Shown: positions 8,133-15,167 of the stretch, one piece after another | Position numbering within the stretch: position 1 is the first letter of the stretch | Layout: each line of letters begins with the position of its first letter | IMG/VR virus record: IMGVR_UViG_3300038309_000065 | Coordinates: 1 to 24,803 of that record | Strand: one strand, 5' to 3' | DNA: 24,803 bases | From: a virus | Notes under the pieces: generated by a model | Database searches by the model: none | What the model was told of the DNA's origin: nothing | Seen by the model: the letters and a program-made list of their open reading frames with translations, nothing else | Made by a program: the position numbers and the translations under genes

Positions 8133-8833
8133 TTTCCGCAATACTCCCGTTCGTAAAGATCACGGTTTCGCTGCAAAAGCTTTTTCCAGCCCGGGGGCTT
8201 TGTTTTCGCATGCTCTTGATGAAAAGCGATAAGGTCGTCACGGTTTTTAAAGAAAACGCCCTTCATTCTCACCCGGTCCCTGAAAGCGTCATCGTCGTAT
8301 CCGTACCCGCCTGTGAGCCGCTCATCAAACCCGCCAACCTCTTTGAACAAGTCCCGGTGAAGGCATGAGCAGAAATGATACTGCTTGTTGTTGTGGGTGC
8401 CGTGTTGATACCAGACGAATTCCTTTTTCTGGTCCTTTTTCGCCCTGGGCGCCGCCTTGCATGCACAAACCACGTAAGAAAAAGGCCTGGCCTCGAATTC
8501 TTCATCCAGCCCGCCCAGGATATCGTTTACATGAAGGCATTCAGGACTTGTTAAGACGACATATTCACCACAAGCCGCTTCCACCCCGCGGTTAAACGCC
8601 GTTGACGGGTTGAAGCACGGTTTTTTGAGGCCGTCACTGATAATGGTGATCAAGAATTTGAATTGATCAGCAATGTCGATCAGCTCCCGGGTTTGTTTGG
8701 GGTTCATTTTCGAATCACGAACGATTACAACTTCAAAATCGTACCGCAGGCCGTATAACTCGGCAAACGATTCAAGCGTTTTTTGAAGCTGTTCGGCCCG
8801 TTCGTAATAGGGCATGATGATGCTATATTTCAT
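8129..8833 (-). CDS. Family 2-type glycosyltransferase
   Basis: A 234-residue protein from ATG at 8833, which lies inside the end of sulfotransferase A (11-bp overlap). It opens with 'MKYSIIMPYYERAEQLQKTL', the standard GT2 start (hydrophobic strand, then PYYER). A nucleotide-binding 'FEVVIVRDS' follows. The usual DxD position reads 'YVVLTSPECLH', so the metal-binding acids are not in the commonest form. The C-terminal 'GGFDERLTGGYGYDDDAFRDR' is the classical acceptor-side motif with acidic residues. It should transfer a sugar from a nucleotide-sugar donor in the cytoplasm. No membrane segment is visible, so it is a soluble or loosely bound enzyme. It sits between the two sulfotransferases, which suggests that its product is sulfated. 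Confidence 0.85.
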   Translation of the reverse strand: MKYSIIMPYYERAEQLQKTLESFAELYGLRYDFEVVIVRDSKMNPKQTRELIDIADQFKFLITIISDGLKKPCFNPSTAFNRGVEAACGEYVVLTSPECLHVNDILGGLDEEFEARPFSYVVCACKAAPRAKKDQKKEFVWYQHGTHNNKQYHFCSCLHRDLFKEVGGFDERLTGGYGYDDDAFRDRVRMKGVFFKNRDDLIAFHQEHAKTKPPGWKKLLQRNRDLYEREYCGK

Positions 8834-9386
8834 ATCCAAACACCTCGAAATCTTTCCGGGAGTGTTCAACCACAAGGTCAAGCTCTTTTCTCGTAAAATA
8901 TTCTTTCGGGTCTTTAGCTGGCTTTGTGGTTGTCTTGTTTTTGTGCGGGAACTGTGATATTGATCTGTCGCGCCCCCCTGTAAACGGAAGGTCGCATAAC
9001 GCATCCGGAAGGTCTTTTAACCGTATCCATAAATCAACCCCAGCGCGTTCAACCCACCTGTATTGAGGATCAAAGAAGTTTGGCACTCGCAAAACATCAT
9101 TCGGGGGATTCGCCTTTACGTCGAGCATATATTCCATAAATTCAGAAAAGCTTCTCTGGTCATTGTCACGCTCTTTGGTGAACCACCACCAGGTAAACAT
9201 GCGGTCATAGGGATTACGGACCAGGGTGAACTTAAAGTATGATTGTAATTCATCGGGGACTCTCCATTCGTGCTTAGTCTGTATCTTCCGCCCGGCATAA
9301 AAACCCCGGCACCATCTCCCCATACTGGTTGACCCGGTATGGGGTATCTGGATACAAACAAAGTTGAAGTTATCGCTGGCGATCAT
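8823..9386 (-). CDS. Sulfotransferase A (carbohydrate sulfotransferase-like)
   Basis: A 187-residue protein. 'QIPHTGSTSMGRW' at residues 13-25 fits the 5'-phosphosulfate binding loop, and 'FTLVRNPYDRMFTWWWF' at about 53-69 fits the 3'-phosphate binding motif. The RNPYDR form is typical of the Sulfotransfer_2 group that modifies polysaccharides. ATG at 9386 overlaps the end of the methyltransferase gene by 17 bp and has an AGGGGG site. The C-terminal 'PKEYFTRKELDLVVEHSRKDFEVFGYEI' is typical of the last helix of such enzymes. It is short for the family but complete. PAPS is the expected donor. The acceptor is unknown; the neighbouring glycosyltransferases suggest a sugar. Confidence 0.83.
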   Translation of the reverse strand: MIASDNFNFVCIQIPHTGSTSMGRWCRGFYAGRKIQTKHEWRVPDELQSYFKFTLVRNPYDRMFTWWWFTKERDNDQRSFSEFMEYMLDVKANPPNDVLRVPNFFDPQYRWVERAGVDLWIRLKDLPDALCDLPFTGGRDRSISQFPHKNKTTTKPAKDPKEYFTRKELDLVVEHSRKDFEVFGYEI

Positions 9387-9954
9387 TCCACGCCCCCTTA
9401 TATGTTCCGATGGTTACAAGCCCGTTCGGGTTCGTGCCCTCATGGATCAGGGCGAAATCTTCTTTAATAACATCGTCATGATTCCAAAAGCTTATATGGC
9501 TTTCATACGGATTGCCGTAAACCGCCCCGTCTTGTTCTGTCTTGCCGCCGGTCGGGATGGATAAAAAGCACGGCACGCCTTCCGCTTTGACTCTCTGCAG
9601 GACGGCTTTACCGGTACTTTTTTCCATGTGCTCGATAACGTCCGAGAATATGATGGCATCGCACGGCCAGTCCCTGAGAAAATCACGGTTCAAGATAAAG
9701 TCGGCAGCATCGACACAAAACAGCTCGTCATATTTACCGTATAGCTTGAACTTAGAAATGTACTCCGGCCATATCTCCATGCCCGCCACCGTATCGACAA
9801 CGCCCTTCAGCAGCTCGGCCCAACGGCCGTCACCGCACCCGACATCAACCACGATCCGGGCGCCCAGGCGCTTAATCTCGTCGATTATTCGCGCTTCTGC
9901 TTCTTTTGGTTGCTGTGATCTTGGCATTACCGGCCCTTCTTCGGTTTCTTGCAT
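9370..9954 (-). CDS. Class I SAM-dependent methyltransferase
   Basis: A 194-residue protein with a clear SAM-binding motif I, 'IVVDVGCGDGRWAELL' (residues 34-49). An acidic residue at the end of strand two (AGMEIW) follows, then 'CDAIIFSDVIEHME' (99-111), the usual post-motif found in UbiE/COQ5-type and sugar methyltransferases. The C-terminal part has 'VPCFLSIPTGGKTEQDG' and 'ESHISFWNHDDV'. A second ATG at 9927 follows GAAGG and is a possible true start. In this neighbourhood O-methylation of a sugar, or capping of a glycan chain, is likely, but the substrate cannot be read from sequence. Confidence 0.82.
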   Translation of the reverse strand: MQETEEGPVMPRSQQPKEAEARIIDEIKRLGARIVVDVGCGDGRWAELLKGVVDTVAGMEIWPEYISKFKLYGKYDELFCVDAADFILNRDFLRDWPCDAIIFSDVIEHMEKSTGKAVLQRVKAEGVPCFLSIPTGGKTEQDGAVYGNPYESHISFWNHDDVIKEDFALIHEGTNPNGLVTIGTYKGAWNDRQR

Positions 9955-9967
9955 TTTTTACCCATGA

Positions 9968-10261
9968 TCAGGAGCCTTTCATAAAGTATGTTCTGGACTC
10001 TTCCATGACGTTTATCCCGCCACGACGGATAGCCTCATTAAACCGTTGGTCGATTTCGCCCCGCAGTCTGACGCGGTGTTCGCCGGCAGTCCTGGCCACC
10101 TTTTCACAAGCGGCGATCACTTCCGGATCCGGGTTTTCTTTTTTCCGTTCATCAATAGCGATATGGTTTGCCCGGGAACACTTAATATCTTCATTTATCA
10201 ACTTGTCGATCAATTCACTGAACGGACAGATGTAATCATAAACTTCAGGAACTCTGGGCAT
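9968..10261 (-). CDS. Small helical protein of unknown function in the cassette
   Basis: A 97-residue charged protein from ATG at 10261, chosen because AGGAAGGGG lies just upstream; an earlier in-frame start would overlap most of the preceding gene's end. It reads 'MPRVPEVYDYICPFSELIDK', then a predicted helix-turn-helix hairpin with 'SRANHIAIDERKKENPDPEV' and 'VRLRGEIDQRFNEAIRRGG'. I do not recognise a family. No signal peptide, membrane segment or cysteine cluster is present. It overlaps the glycosyltransferase upstream and precedes the methyltransferase by 13 bases, so it belongs to the same transcription unit. It could be a small accessory subunit for a neighbouring enzyme, but this is a guess from position only. 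Confidence 0.7.
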   Translation of the reverse strand: MPRVPEVYDYICPFSELIDKLINEDIKCSRANHIAIDERKKENPDPEVIAACEKVARTAGEHRVRLRGEIDQRFNEAIRRGGINVMEESRTYFMKGS

Positions 10262-11018
10262 GATTAACCCCTTCCTCCGGCATGGCTTCAGCACCAGCCG
10301 GTCTTGTCTTTCGTTTGCGCTCCGCGCCTTCCTGGTGATAAACAACGGAACCCATGGCCATTGAAAACTTTGCTCCGGCCTCATGGCAGCGGGTGAAAAA
10401 GCGACGGTCCGGCGGATCAATTCTTTTGCCGATCCCGGTCAATTCCCATGGCCCGCATGCTTCCCACCATTTTCGGTGCATGACATACGGCATGGTTAAC
10501 GTGTTCAGCCACCCGCCGCGCTGCTCTTCCGTCTGCAGTTCGCCCGGGCGACGGTGCTTATCTACCAACCGCAAAAACTCCAGGGCGTCAAAATCAGGGC
10601 TTGCAATGGTTCCCAGATCCGCCGTAATGACATGGGGTCCCTTTATCGGGGTAATGTGCTGCGGGCTTACAATGACATTCTCATCGGCCCACTGGACCAA
10701 TTCTTTCAGCCAGTTCCGACCGAAAACAACGTCCGCATCTGTCCGGACACAAAAGTCATTCATGGCAAACCCGGCATCAAAGGTTTTGTTTATTTCACCA
10801 CGAACGTTCGGCACATACCCAACGTCCGGATTTGTTTCGTAGACTTCATGGTGTACCCACCGGTTATCATGGAGCCATGCCAGCACGTCCGGCGAAGCGT
10901 TCCAGGTGACAACGATCAGATCAAAATCCGTCATTCCGGCATTGACCATCAAAGAATTGATGCAGCTTTCAAGCAGATCAGCCGCCGTTGAAACGCATGT
11001 ACAGACGCTAACCCTCAT
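10245..11018 (-). CDS. Glycosyltransferase, GT-A fold (family 2-like)
   Basis: A 257-residue protein. It begins with 'MRVSVCTCVSTAADLLESCI', a GT-A type first strand and helix. 'DFDLIVVTWNASPDV' corresponds to the second strand. 'NDFCVRTDADVVFGRNW' contains a DxD motif (Asp94, Asp96) for metal and nucleotide sugar binding. The C-terminal half has 'PYVMHRKWWEACGPWE' and 'PDRRFFTRCHEAGAKF', the usual acceptor-binding and D/E-R-type region. ATG at 11018 overlaps the end of the preceding gene by 11 bp with AAGGTG as ribosome binding site. The C-terminal 25 residues are basic and low complexity. Donor and acceptor are unknown. Confidence 0.83.
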   Translation of the reverse strand: MRVSVCTCVSTAADLLESCINSLMVNAGMTDFDLIVVTWNASPDVLAWLHDNRWVHHEVYETNPDVGYVPNVRGEINKTFDAGFAMNDFCVRTDADVVFGRNWLKELVQWADENVIVSPQHITPIKGPHVITADLGTIASPDFDALEFLRLVDKHRRPGELQTEEQRGGWLNTLTMPYVMHRKWWEACGPWELTGIGKRIDPPDRRFFTRCHEAGAKFSMAMGSVVYHQEGAERKRKTRPAGAEAMPEEGVNHAQSS

Positions 11019-11760
11019 AAGTCACCTTTATTGCTTCCCATATTGTCGTCGGTTCGGGGTTGTCGTGCCGAATCCGGTTGTTGTGATTCAGGTTCGCCCC
11101 GCCGTGCCAATGAATACCGATAGTTTTCGGATGAAGCTTCCGGCGGCCCCGGAACACCATTTTATGGCGCCTTCCCCACTGCAGGTCCCTGAACGGTGAT
11201 ATCAACCGGGCCTGTTGCCATACAGTATCGGCCGGCCAGGTGCCAACATGATCAAACACTTTGTTTCCGCAGCTTTCGTAATCGTTCGCATCGTAATAAA
11301 AAAACGCCAACTCAAGCAGGTAAGCCCAGATATCGTTCGGCCGGCCCTGCATGAAGGATACCGGGATGTACCCGCTACCGAATCGAATCAACTGCATATC
11401 GGCTTTAATTCTTGGGACCGGCTTTACATAAACGATATCCATGTCTGTTACGGTCCCGCCCCTGGTTGCCATAAGGTGCCAGGCCAGAAGGTCGCTTTTG
11501 TGTATCTCCGGAGCTTCCAATTCGTGGATATCGGGGGCAATATCGGCGATATGGACAATGGACAGGTTTTTAAGGTTCGGCAGCCATGACGTATAATCCG
11601 GGCCGGTATAATGGTTCATGTCCTGTTTTTCCGGCCAGTCGCCGCCGCGTCCGGCGTCGTTCGTGATCAGCGTTACATGGTCATTCAGCGCACAAAGAGA
11701 ATGCAGCGTCATGTATCGCAAAAAGCTCATTATCGGGTTGCCCCAGTATGTCCAGATCAT
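11008..11760 (-). CDS. DxD glycosyltransferase (capsule/mannosyl type)
   Basis: A 250-residue protein starting 'MIWTYWGNPIMSFLRYMTL' at 11760. This start is seven bases after GAGG and overlaps the radical SAM stop; ATG at 11766 is an alternative. The opening 'IWTYW' and the segment 'HKSDLLAWHLMATRGGTVTDMDIVYVKP' show the common GT-A pattern of proteins with a sugar-binding DxD motif (Asp106, Asp108), related to capsular polysaccharide and Och1-like transferases. The last third has 'IGIHWHGGANLNHNNRI', a plausible metal or acceptor site. No membrane helix is visible. It likely adds a sugar to a growing glycan; the donor is unknown. Confidence 0.82.
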   Translation of the reverse strand: MIWTYWGNPIMSFLRYMTLHSLCALNDHVTLITNDAGRGGDWPEKQDMNHYTGPDYTSWLPNLKNLSIVHIADIAPDIHELEAPEIHKSDLLAWHLMATRGGTVTDMDIVYVKPVPRIKADMQLIRFGSGYIPVSFMQGRPNDIWAYLLELAFFYYDANDYESCGNKVFDHVGTWPADTVWQQARLISPFRDLQWGRRHKMVFRGRRKLHPKTIGIHWHGGANLNHNNRIRHDNPEPTTIWEAIKVTYEG

Positions 11761-12725
11761 ACCCATGCCTCATGATCATATTTTCTTGTCATTATCCCCA
11801 GGGCCGCGTTGTAATCTCCGTAATAACAGCGGTCACAAACAAGGCCATTGAACGGCACCTGCTTTTTATAAAAATCTTTTATCTCGGATATATGGCACAT
11901 CCTCATGTTTTCCGGGAAATTGCCGGTGTTACCGTTCTGGGCGTACTGGACGCCGCAGCAGGGGTAAAGATACCCGTCCGGTGCAATCAGCGGTTTTAAC
12001 AGGCTGATGTTACAATACGGTAAGCCGTGGGTATGGTCGGCCCGGGCCTGATAAATCACTCTCGAATCGTCAATACCGGATTCCCTCACGTCTTCTTTGA
12101 TGCCGTGCATCGGGGGGACCCCATTAACATTCATAATATCGGCCACCAGCCGGACATGAGTAAACTTGTGTTCATTCGCAAAGGCCAGGCACTTCATGAA
12201 TTTTTCAAATTCCCACTTTTCGGTCAGGACGTATGAAAAGGCCCAGTCAATATTAGCGGCCGGCACGATGACGGCCATCTTTTCCAAAAGCTTGTCGACG
12301 TCCCGGAAATCGCTCACGCTGATACGGCACCATCCGACTTTATTCAACACGCCATCGATCTTCTCCAGGGCCAGGCCGTTCGATACAAGCCCGACGCCGA
12401 CATGAAGGTCGTGTAAGTATTCAATCAGGTAGTCCAGCCAGGGATATAGGCAGGGTTCACCGCCTCCGGTGATTGTTACGGCTTTCATCCCCAGGTCGGC
12501 CAGGTCGCACAAGGCGTTTGCCATGGCGTTTAATTCCAGCTCCTGGCTTTTCTCCCGTTCGCTGCATGAGCAAAAAGGGCAGTTCAGGTTACACTTGTTC
12601 GTCGGGCAAATCTGAGCGTGGACCGGCTTTATATTGCCGTCGGCATCGACGCACAGGTCTTTTCTTTTAATCAGCTTGGCTGGAAAGACGCTGGCCGCTG
12701 AATATGATTCTGTCAGTTCTGACAT
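11757..12725 (-). CDS. Radical SAM enzyme with Twitch-type auxiliary cysteines
   Basis: A 322-residue protein. The start at 12725 is chosen because GGAGGA precedes it by 6 bases; an earlier in-frame ATG at 12737 lies before this ribosome binding site. The CX3CX2C cluster 'CNLNCPFC' (Cys45, 49, 52) binds the 4Fe-4S centre that cleaves SAM. 'AVTITGGGEPCLYP' is the GGE motif that holds the SAM amino group. The C-terminal part carries CX12GX4C (YCNISLL…PDGYLYPCC) and later 'CDRCYYGDY', the layout of a Twitch or shortened SPASM domain, which would hold a second iron-sulfur cluster. Such enzymes modify peptides or sugars. The gene is tightly packed between two glycosyltransferases, so sugar or glycan modification is a reasonable guess. 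The substrate is not known. Confidence 0.86.
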   Translation of the reverse strand: MSELTESYSAASVFPAKLIKRKDLCVDADGNIKPVHAQICPTNKCNLNCPFCSCSEREKSQELELNAMANALCDLADLGMKAVTITGGGEPCLYPWLDYLIEYLHDLHVGVGLVSNGLALEKIDGVLNKVGWCRISVSDFRDVDKLLEKMAVIVPAANIDWAFSYVLTEKWEFEKFMKCLAFANEHKFTHVRLVADIMNVNGVPPMHGIKEDVRESGIDDSRVIYQARADHTHGLPYCNISLLKPLIAPDGYLYPCCGVQYAQNGNTGNFPENMRMCHISEIKDFYKKQVPFNGLVCDRCYYGDYNAALGIMTRKYDHEAWV

Positions 12726-13426
12726 GGGTTCCTCCATAGACGGTTGATTACGTTGTCAGAGGGCAGTTCATGGAGCCGGGGGGACCCGGACCATGCGATT
12801 AGGCGGGTATCTTCCGGTATCTGGTTGTTGTGATTCCGGAGATACCGCTTTCCGATAATATAGTTTTCTGACGTCAGGCTTTGAATGCGTGGCACCTTGT
12901 CCACATCGATACATTCCGCAATAAACCCCTGATCTCCGTGCCGCCAGTCACGGTGCCGGCTGTTCCGGCGGATGGAAGCATATGTGTTTTTTCTGAACGT
13001 TTCGTAAATATGAGACAGCTTATAAAACGATCCGGCCATAACGCCGGAAGCGAAGTTCTCTTTTTTGTCGGGATCCTTCAAGTTCTGGTTGAATCCCCGC
13101 AGTGATGCAAACTCGACGCGTTCAGCGATATCGCCAAGCTTTTCAATGTCGCCAAGGATGATGGTATCAAGGTCAAGATATATGGCCGGTACATTCGGCA
13201 GGTCCGGGCGGAAAAGCTCAATCTTTGACCACCAGCCTGGCCAGTTGTGCTTTAACGGTCTGACTTCGCAGCAATGATCAAGCTCATGCTCCGGGAAGTC
13301 TGTCAGGCATCGCAATTCGGGGTAAAAGTAAGCTACATCGGAACACCGGCTTAAAGCGTCCGATATCCGCTCGACGTATTCAACGCCGTATGGACCGCCT
13401 GATTTTAGGACCGTGTATATGATCAT
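12713..13426 (-). CDS. Glycosyltransferase with DxD (GT8-like)
   Basis: A 237-residue protein. 'NVPAIYLDLDTIILGDIEKL' near residues 78-97 contains a DxD motif (Asp85, Asp87) of the kind seen in GT8 and related enzymes that bind nucleotide sugar and manganese. 'ASGVMAGSFYKL' and 'WRHGDQGFIAECID' fit the later parts of the same fold (the GDQ motif is typical). ATG at 13426 overlaps the stop of the small upstream gene as ATGA, and its own end overlaps the radical SAM start. There is no signal peptide or membrane segment. Likely a cytosolic sugar transferase; donor and acceptor unknown. Confidence 0.8.
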   Translation of the reverse strand: MIIYTVLKSGGPYGVEYVERISDALSRCSDVAYFYPELRCLTDFPEHELDHCCEVRPLKHNWPGWWSKIELFRPDLPNVPAIYLDLDTIILGDIEKLGDIAERVEFASLRGFNQNLKDPDKKENFASGVMAGSFYKLSHIYETFRKNTYASIRRNSRHRDWRHGDQGFIAECIDVDKVPRIQSLTSENYIIGKRYLRNHNNQIPEDTRLIAWSGSPRLHELPSDNVINRLWRNPCQN

Positions 13427-13575
13427 TTACCCACCCATACCGAGAACCACAGCCAATGGATTGACACATGCCACCAATATCCATCCATAACCGCCGCTGT
13501 TGAATTTGTGTTCTTATGCGAGGATACGCTGGGCACCATTCTAAACCGGTGCCCGGCATGCAATTCGATGGTCAT
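13423..13575 (-). CDS. Small conserved-looking protein, 50 residues, Trp-rich C-terminus
   Basis: An ATG at 13575 overlaps the preceding gene's stop (ATGA), and its TGA stop overlaps the next gene's ATG the same way. The frame fills the whole gap between the two genes. It encodes 50 residues with a His/Arg-containing N-terminus (MTIELHAGHRFRMVPSVSS) and a Trp- and Val-rich tail (GYWWHVSIHWLWFSVWVGK). This tail is amphipathic or weakly hydrophobic, so membrane association is possible. No known domain is recognised. The double four-base overlap is strong evidence that it is translated with its neighbours. Function unknown. Confidence 0.7.
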   Translation of the reverse strand: MTIELHAGHRFRMVPSVSSHKNTNSTAAVMDGYWWHVSIHWLWFSVWVGK

Positions 13576-14303
13576 AACGCCAGCGCCTCTTCCAAACTCA
13601 CTTTTTCAAAACAATCAATCGCACTGTCCGGACTGCAATTGTAAATCCGGACACACTTTGATTTCGCGTCCTGCTTAATCGGCTTAAAGCATCTCAGGTG
13701 CTTATCATAATTCGGCCTTTTGATCATTTTCGGATCTTTGAACTTTTCGAAATGAGCTCCGTGCCAGTGTGAAACCTCTTTCCCGGCAATCTGCCCGGAC
13801 TTCATATCAAGACCGAACAGGACGATGTTTAAGGCGCCCAGATGGACAGCCAGGTCAATCGCCGCCCCGCCGCCGTTACCGTTCCAGACAAGCTTTTTTC
13901 TCGCATCGGACAGGCCGTATTTTTTTGAATGGTCCCTTTGAGCATATTTCACATGAAGGCCCTGGCTGAACTGTGATTCTTCAAACTTGTTACAGCAGGA
14001 CACTTTGACTGACCGGACTTTTTCAAGGCCCTTCACATGAGCGTTAAACCACGAACCATCGACGAACAGCAGAAAGTCAATCCAGGAGCCCAGCTTATAA
14101 GCGTTGTTTATCCCGATCACGTGCCGATCGTGCAGCGGCTTATAATAATCAGAATAAACAGACGCCGGTTCCTGTTGGTCGCAAACCTTTTTGATCAGCT
14201 TTTCAGGAACGCCGAACAACCGAGGCATGGAAAGGCCGCCGCCTATAATAAAGGCCGTGCCGCCTTCCCATATTCTCGGTATTTTCCAGGGGTTGACTTT
14301 CAC
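13572..14303 (-). CDS. Phage glycosyltransferase-like protein (DUF115/GT42-like)
   Basis: A 243-residue protein beginning with GTG at 14303, with AAAGGTG as ribosome binding site, overlapping the end of the exported-protein gene region. 'GTAFIIGGGLSMPRLFG' near the start and 'IGINNAYKLGSWIDFLLFVD' about residues 63-82 form a nucleotide-binding-like pattern. 'WNGNGGGAAIDLAVHLGA' with 'NIVLFGLDM' is the central motif shared with DUF115 and GT42 (CST-I) type proteins often found in phage genomes. 'SHWHGAHFEKF' supplies conserved histidines. CMP-sugar transfer would be the GT42 role, but donor and substrate are not established. It is the first gene of the cassette in transcription order. Confidence 0.7.
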   Translation of the reverse strand: MKVNPWKIPRIWEGGTAFIIGGGLSMPRLFGVPEKLIKKVCDQQEPASVYSDYYKPLHDRHVIGINNAYKLGSWIDFLLFVDGSWFNAHVKGLEKVRSVKVSCCNKFEESQFSQGLHVKYAQRDHSKKYGLSDARKKLVWNGNGGGAAIDLAVHLGALNIVLFGLDMKSGQIAGKEVSHWHGAHFEKFKDPKMIKRPNYDKHLRCFKPIKQDAKSKCVRIYNCSPDSAIDCFEKVSLEEALAL

Positions 14304-14306
14304 AAA

Positions 14307-14684
14307 TCACCTTTCGCCGTATGTGATCATGATTCGATGACCGGACGACAACGTACATTCTGAATACTTGATATACGGCCGCACCTTCATTCCATCGAAA
14401 TATTTGCATGACTCATCGTTCGCAGCGTTGGCCGTCACCTTCATAATTATCGGGCCGGTCGCGGAAGCATGGCGGACAATCAAAACATCGGTCCCCGTAC
14501 TCCCCGGGTTGAACTGTATGGACACAAGATAACGATCACTTCCGGCGTCATAGTTCGCGTCCATGGCCGAAATGTCGACGTACTGGTTGAACTCTCCACC
14601 GGTTACAACCGTATTCGCGGCCCAGGCCCAGGCCGGAACAAGGATGAAGGCGGTCAGGATGATTGTTATAAAAAGCTTTTTCAT
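14307..14684 (-). CDS. Exported protein of unknown function
   Basis: A 125-residue protein with a Sec signal peptide: basic start 'MKKLF', hydrophobic core 'ITIILTAFILVPAWAW' and an AWA-A type cleavage site before 'ANTVVTGG', so mature length is about 103. The rest is a beta-rich domain: 'RYLVSIQFNPGSTGTDVLIV', 'TGPIIMKVTANA', then two cysteines (ESCKYF and SECTLS) that could form a disulfide, and a 'HRIMITYGER' ending. It follows the preceding gene by two bases and takes AAGGA from its 3' end as ribosome binding site. A signal peptide on a protein inside a capsid operon is unusual: the product would leave the cytoplasm. It could act at the cell surface. Confidence 0.8.
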   Translation of the reverse strand: MKKLFITIILTAFILVPAWAWAANTVVTGGEFNQYVDISAMDANYDAGSDRYLVSIQFNPGSTGTDVLIVRHASATGPIIMKVTANAANDESCKYFDGMKVRPYIKYSECTLSSGHRIMITYGER

Positions 14685-14687
14685 GGC

Positions 14688-15095
14688 TTATCCTTTAACC
14701 AGCTCCGCCAGCTTCGCTTTTGCCTCTTCCGGCCGGAGCTTCTTTTCGTTCATGACTTTTTTAGTTGCCCGGTTGACGATGTTAAAAAAGCCGTGTTCTT
14801 CGTGGGGCACGATGTCAAATTCCGGCGCGTCGTTTTTGGGTTCGGGCTCTTTTTCGGGTTCGGGCGCGGGTGTTTTTGCCTTGGCTTCGGCTTTTGCTTC
14901 TTTCACCGCAGCATGGCTGGGGGCTTCTTCAAACAAGTCCCTCATCCCCATGGGGACCTCATCTTCCGTAGCCATAAAAACCTGTCCTTCATTGATCTGC
15001 TTTACTTCTCCATCGATCTCCAGGTAAGCAGTTCCGCCACCCTTCTTTACCCACTTGATTTCACCCGCCCGGGCTTTCTTCTTATCTTTCGCCAT
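14688..15095 (-). CDS. Small phage protein with Pro/Glu/Lys-rich linker
   Basis: A 135-residue protein. ATG at 15095 is chosen because AGGAG precedes it by 7 bases; a longer frame to 15131 lacks a good site. The N-terminal half is a small basic domain ('KKGGGTAYLEIDGEVKQINE', 'GQVFMATEDEVPMGM'). A linker rich in Ala, Lys, Pro and Glu (about residues 60-90) follows. The last 45 residues form another small domain ('EHGFFNIVNRATKKVMNEKK'). It lies directly after the capsid gene. It may be a head-associated or accessory protein, but no family is recognised. Confidence 0.65.
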   Translation of the reverse strand: MAKDKKKARAGEIKWVKKGGGTAYLEIDGEVKQINEGQVFMATEDEVPMGMRDLFEEAPSHAAVKEAKAEAKAKTPAPEPEKEPEPKNDAPEFDIVPHEEHGFFNIVNRATKKVMNEKKLRPEEAKAKLAELVKG

Positions 15096-15167
15096 TGTCG
15101 ATCTCCTTTGCTTGGTTAGCAGTGATTCCATGGCCGGGTTGCCCCGGCCATTAAGAATCAGAGACTG

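Noticed and set aside
7425-14303. Cassette as a recent horizontally acquired island with repeats or transposase
   Set aside because: No flanking repeats, insertion sequence or integrase was seen, and composition by eye resembles the structural genes.
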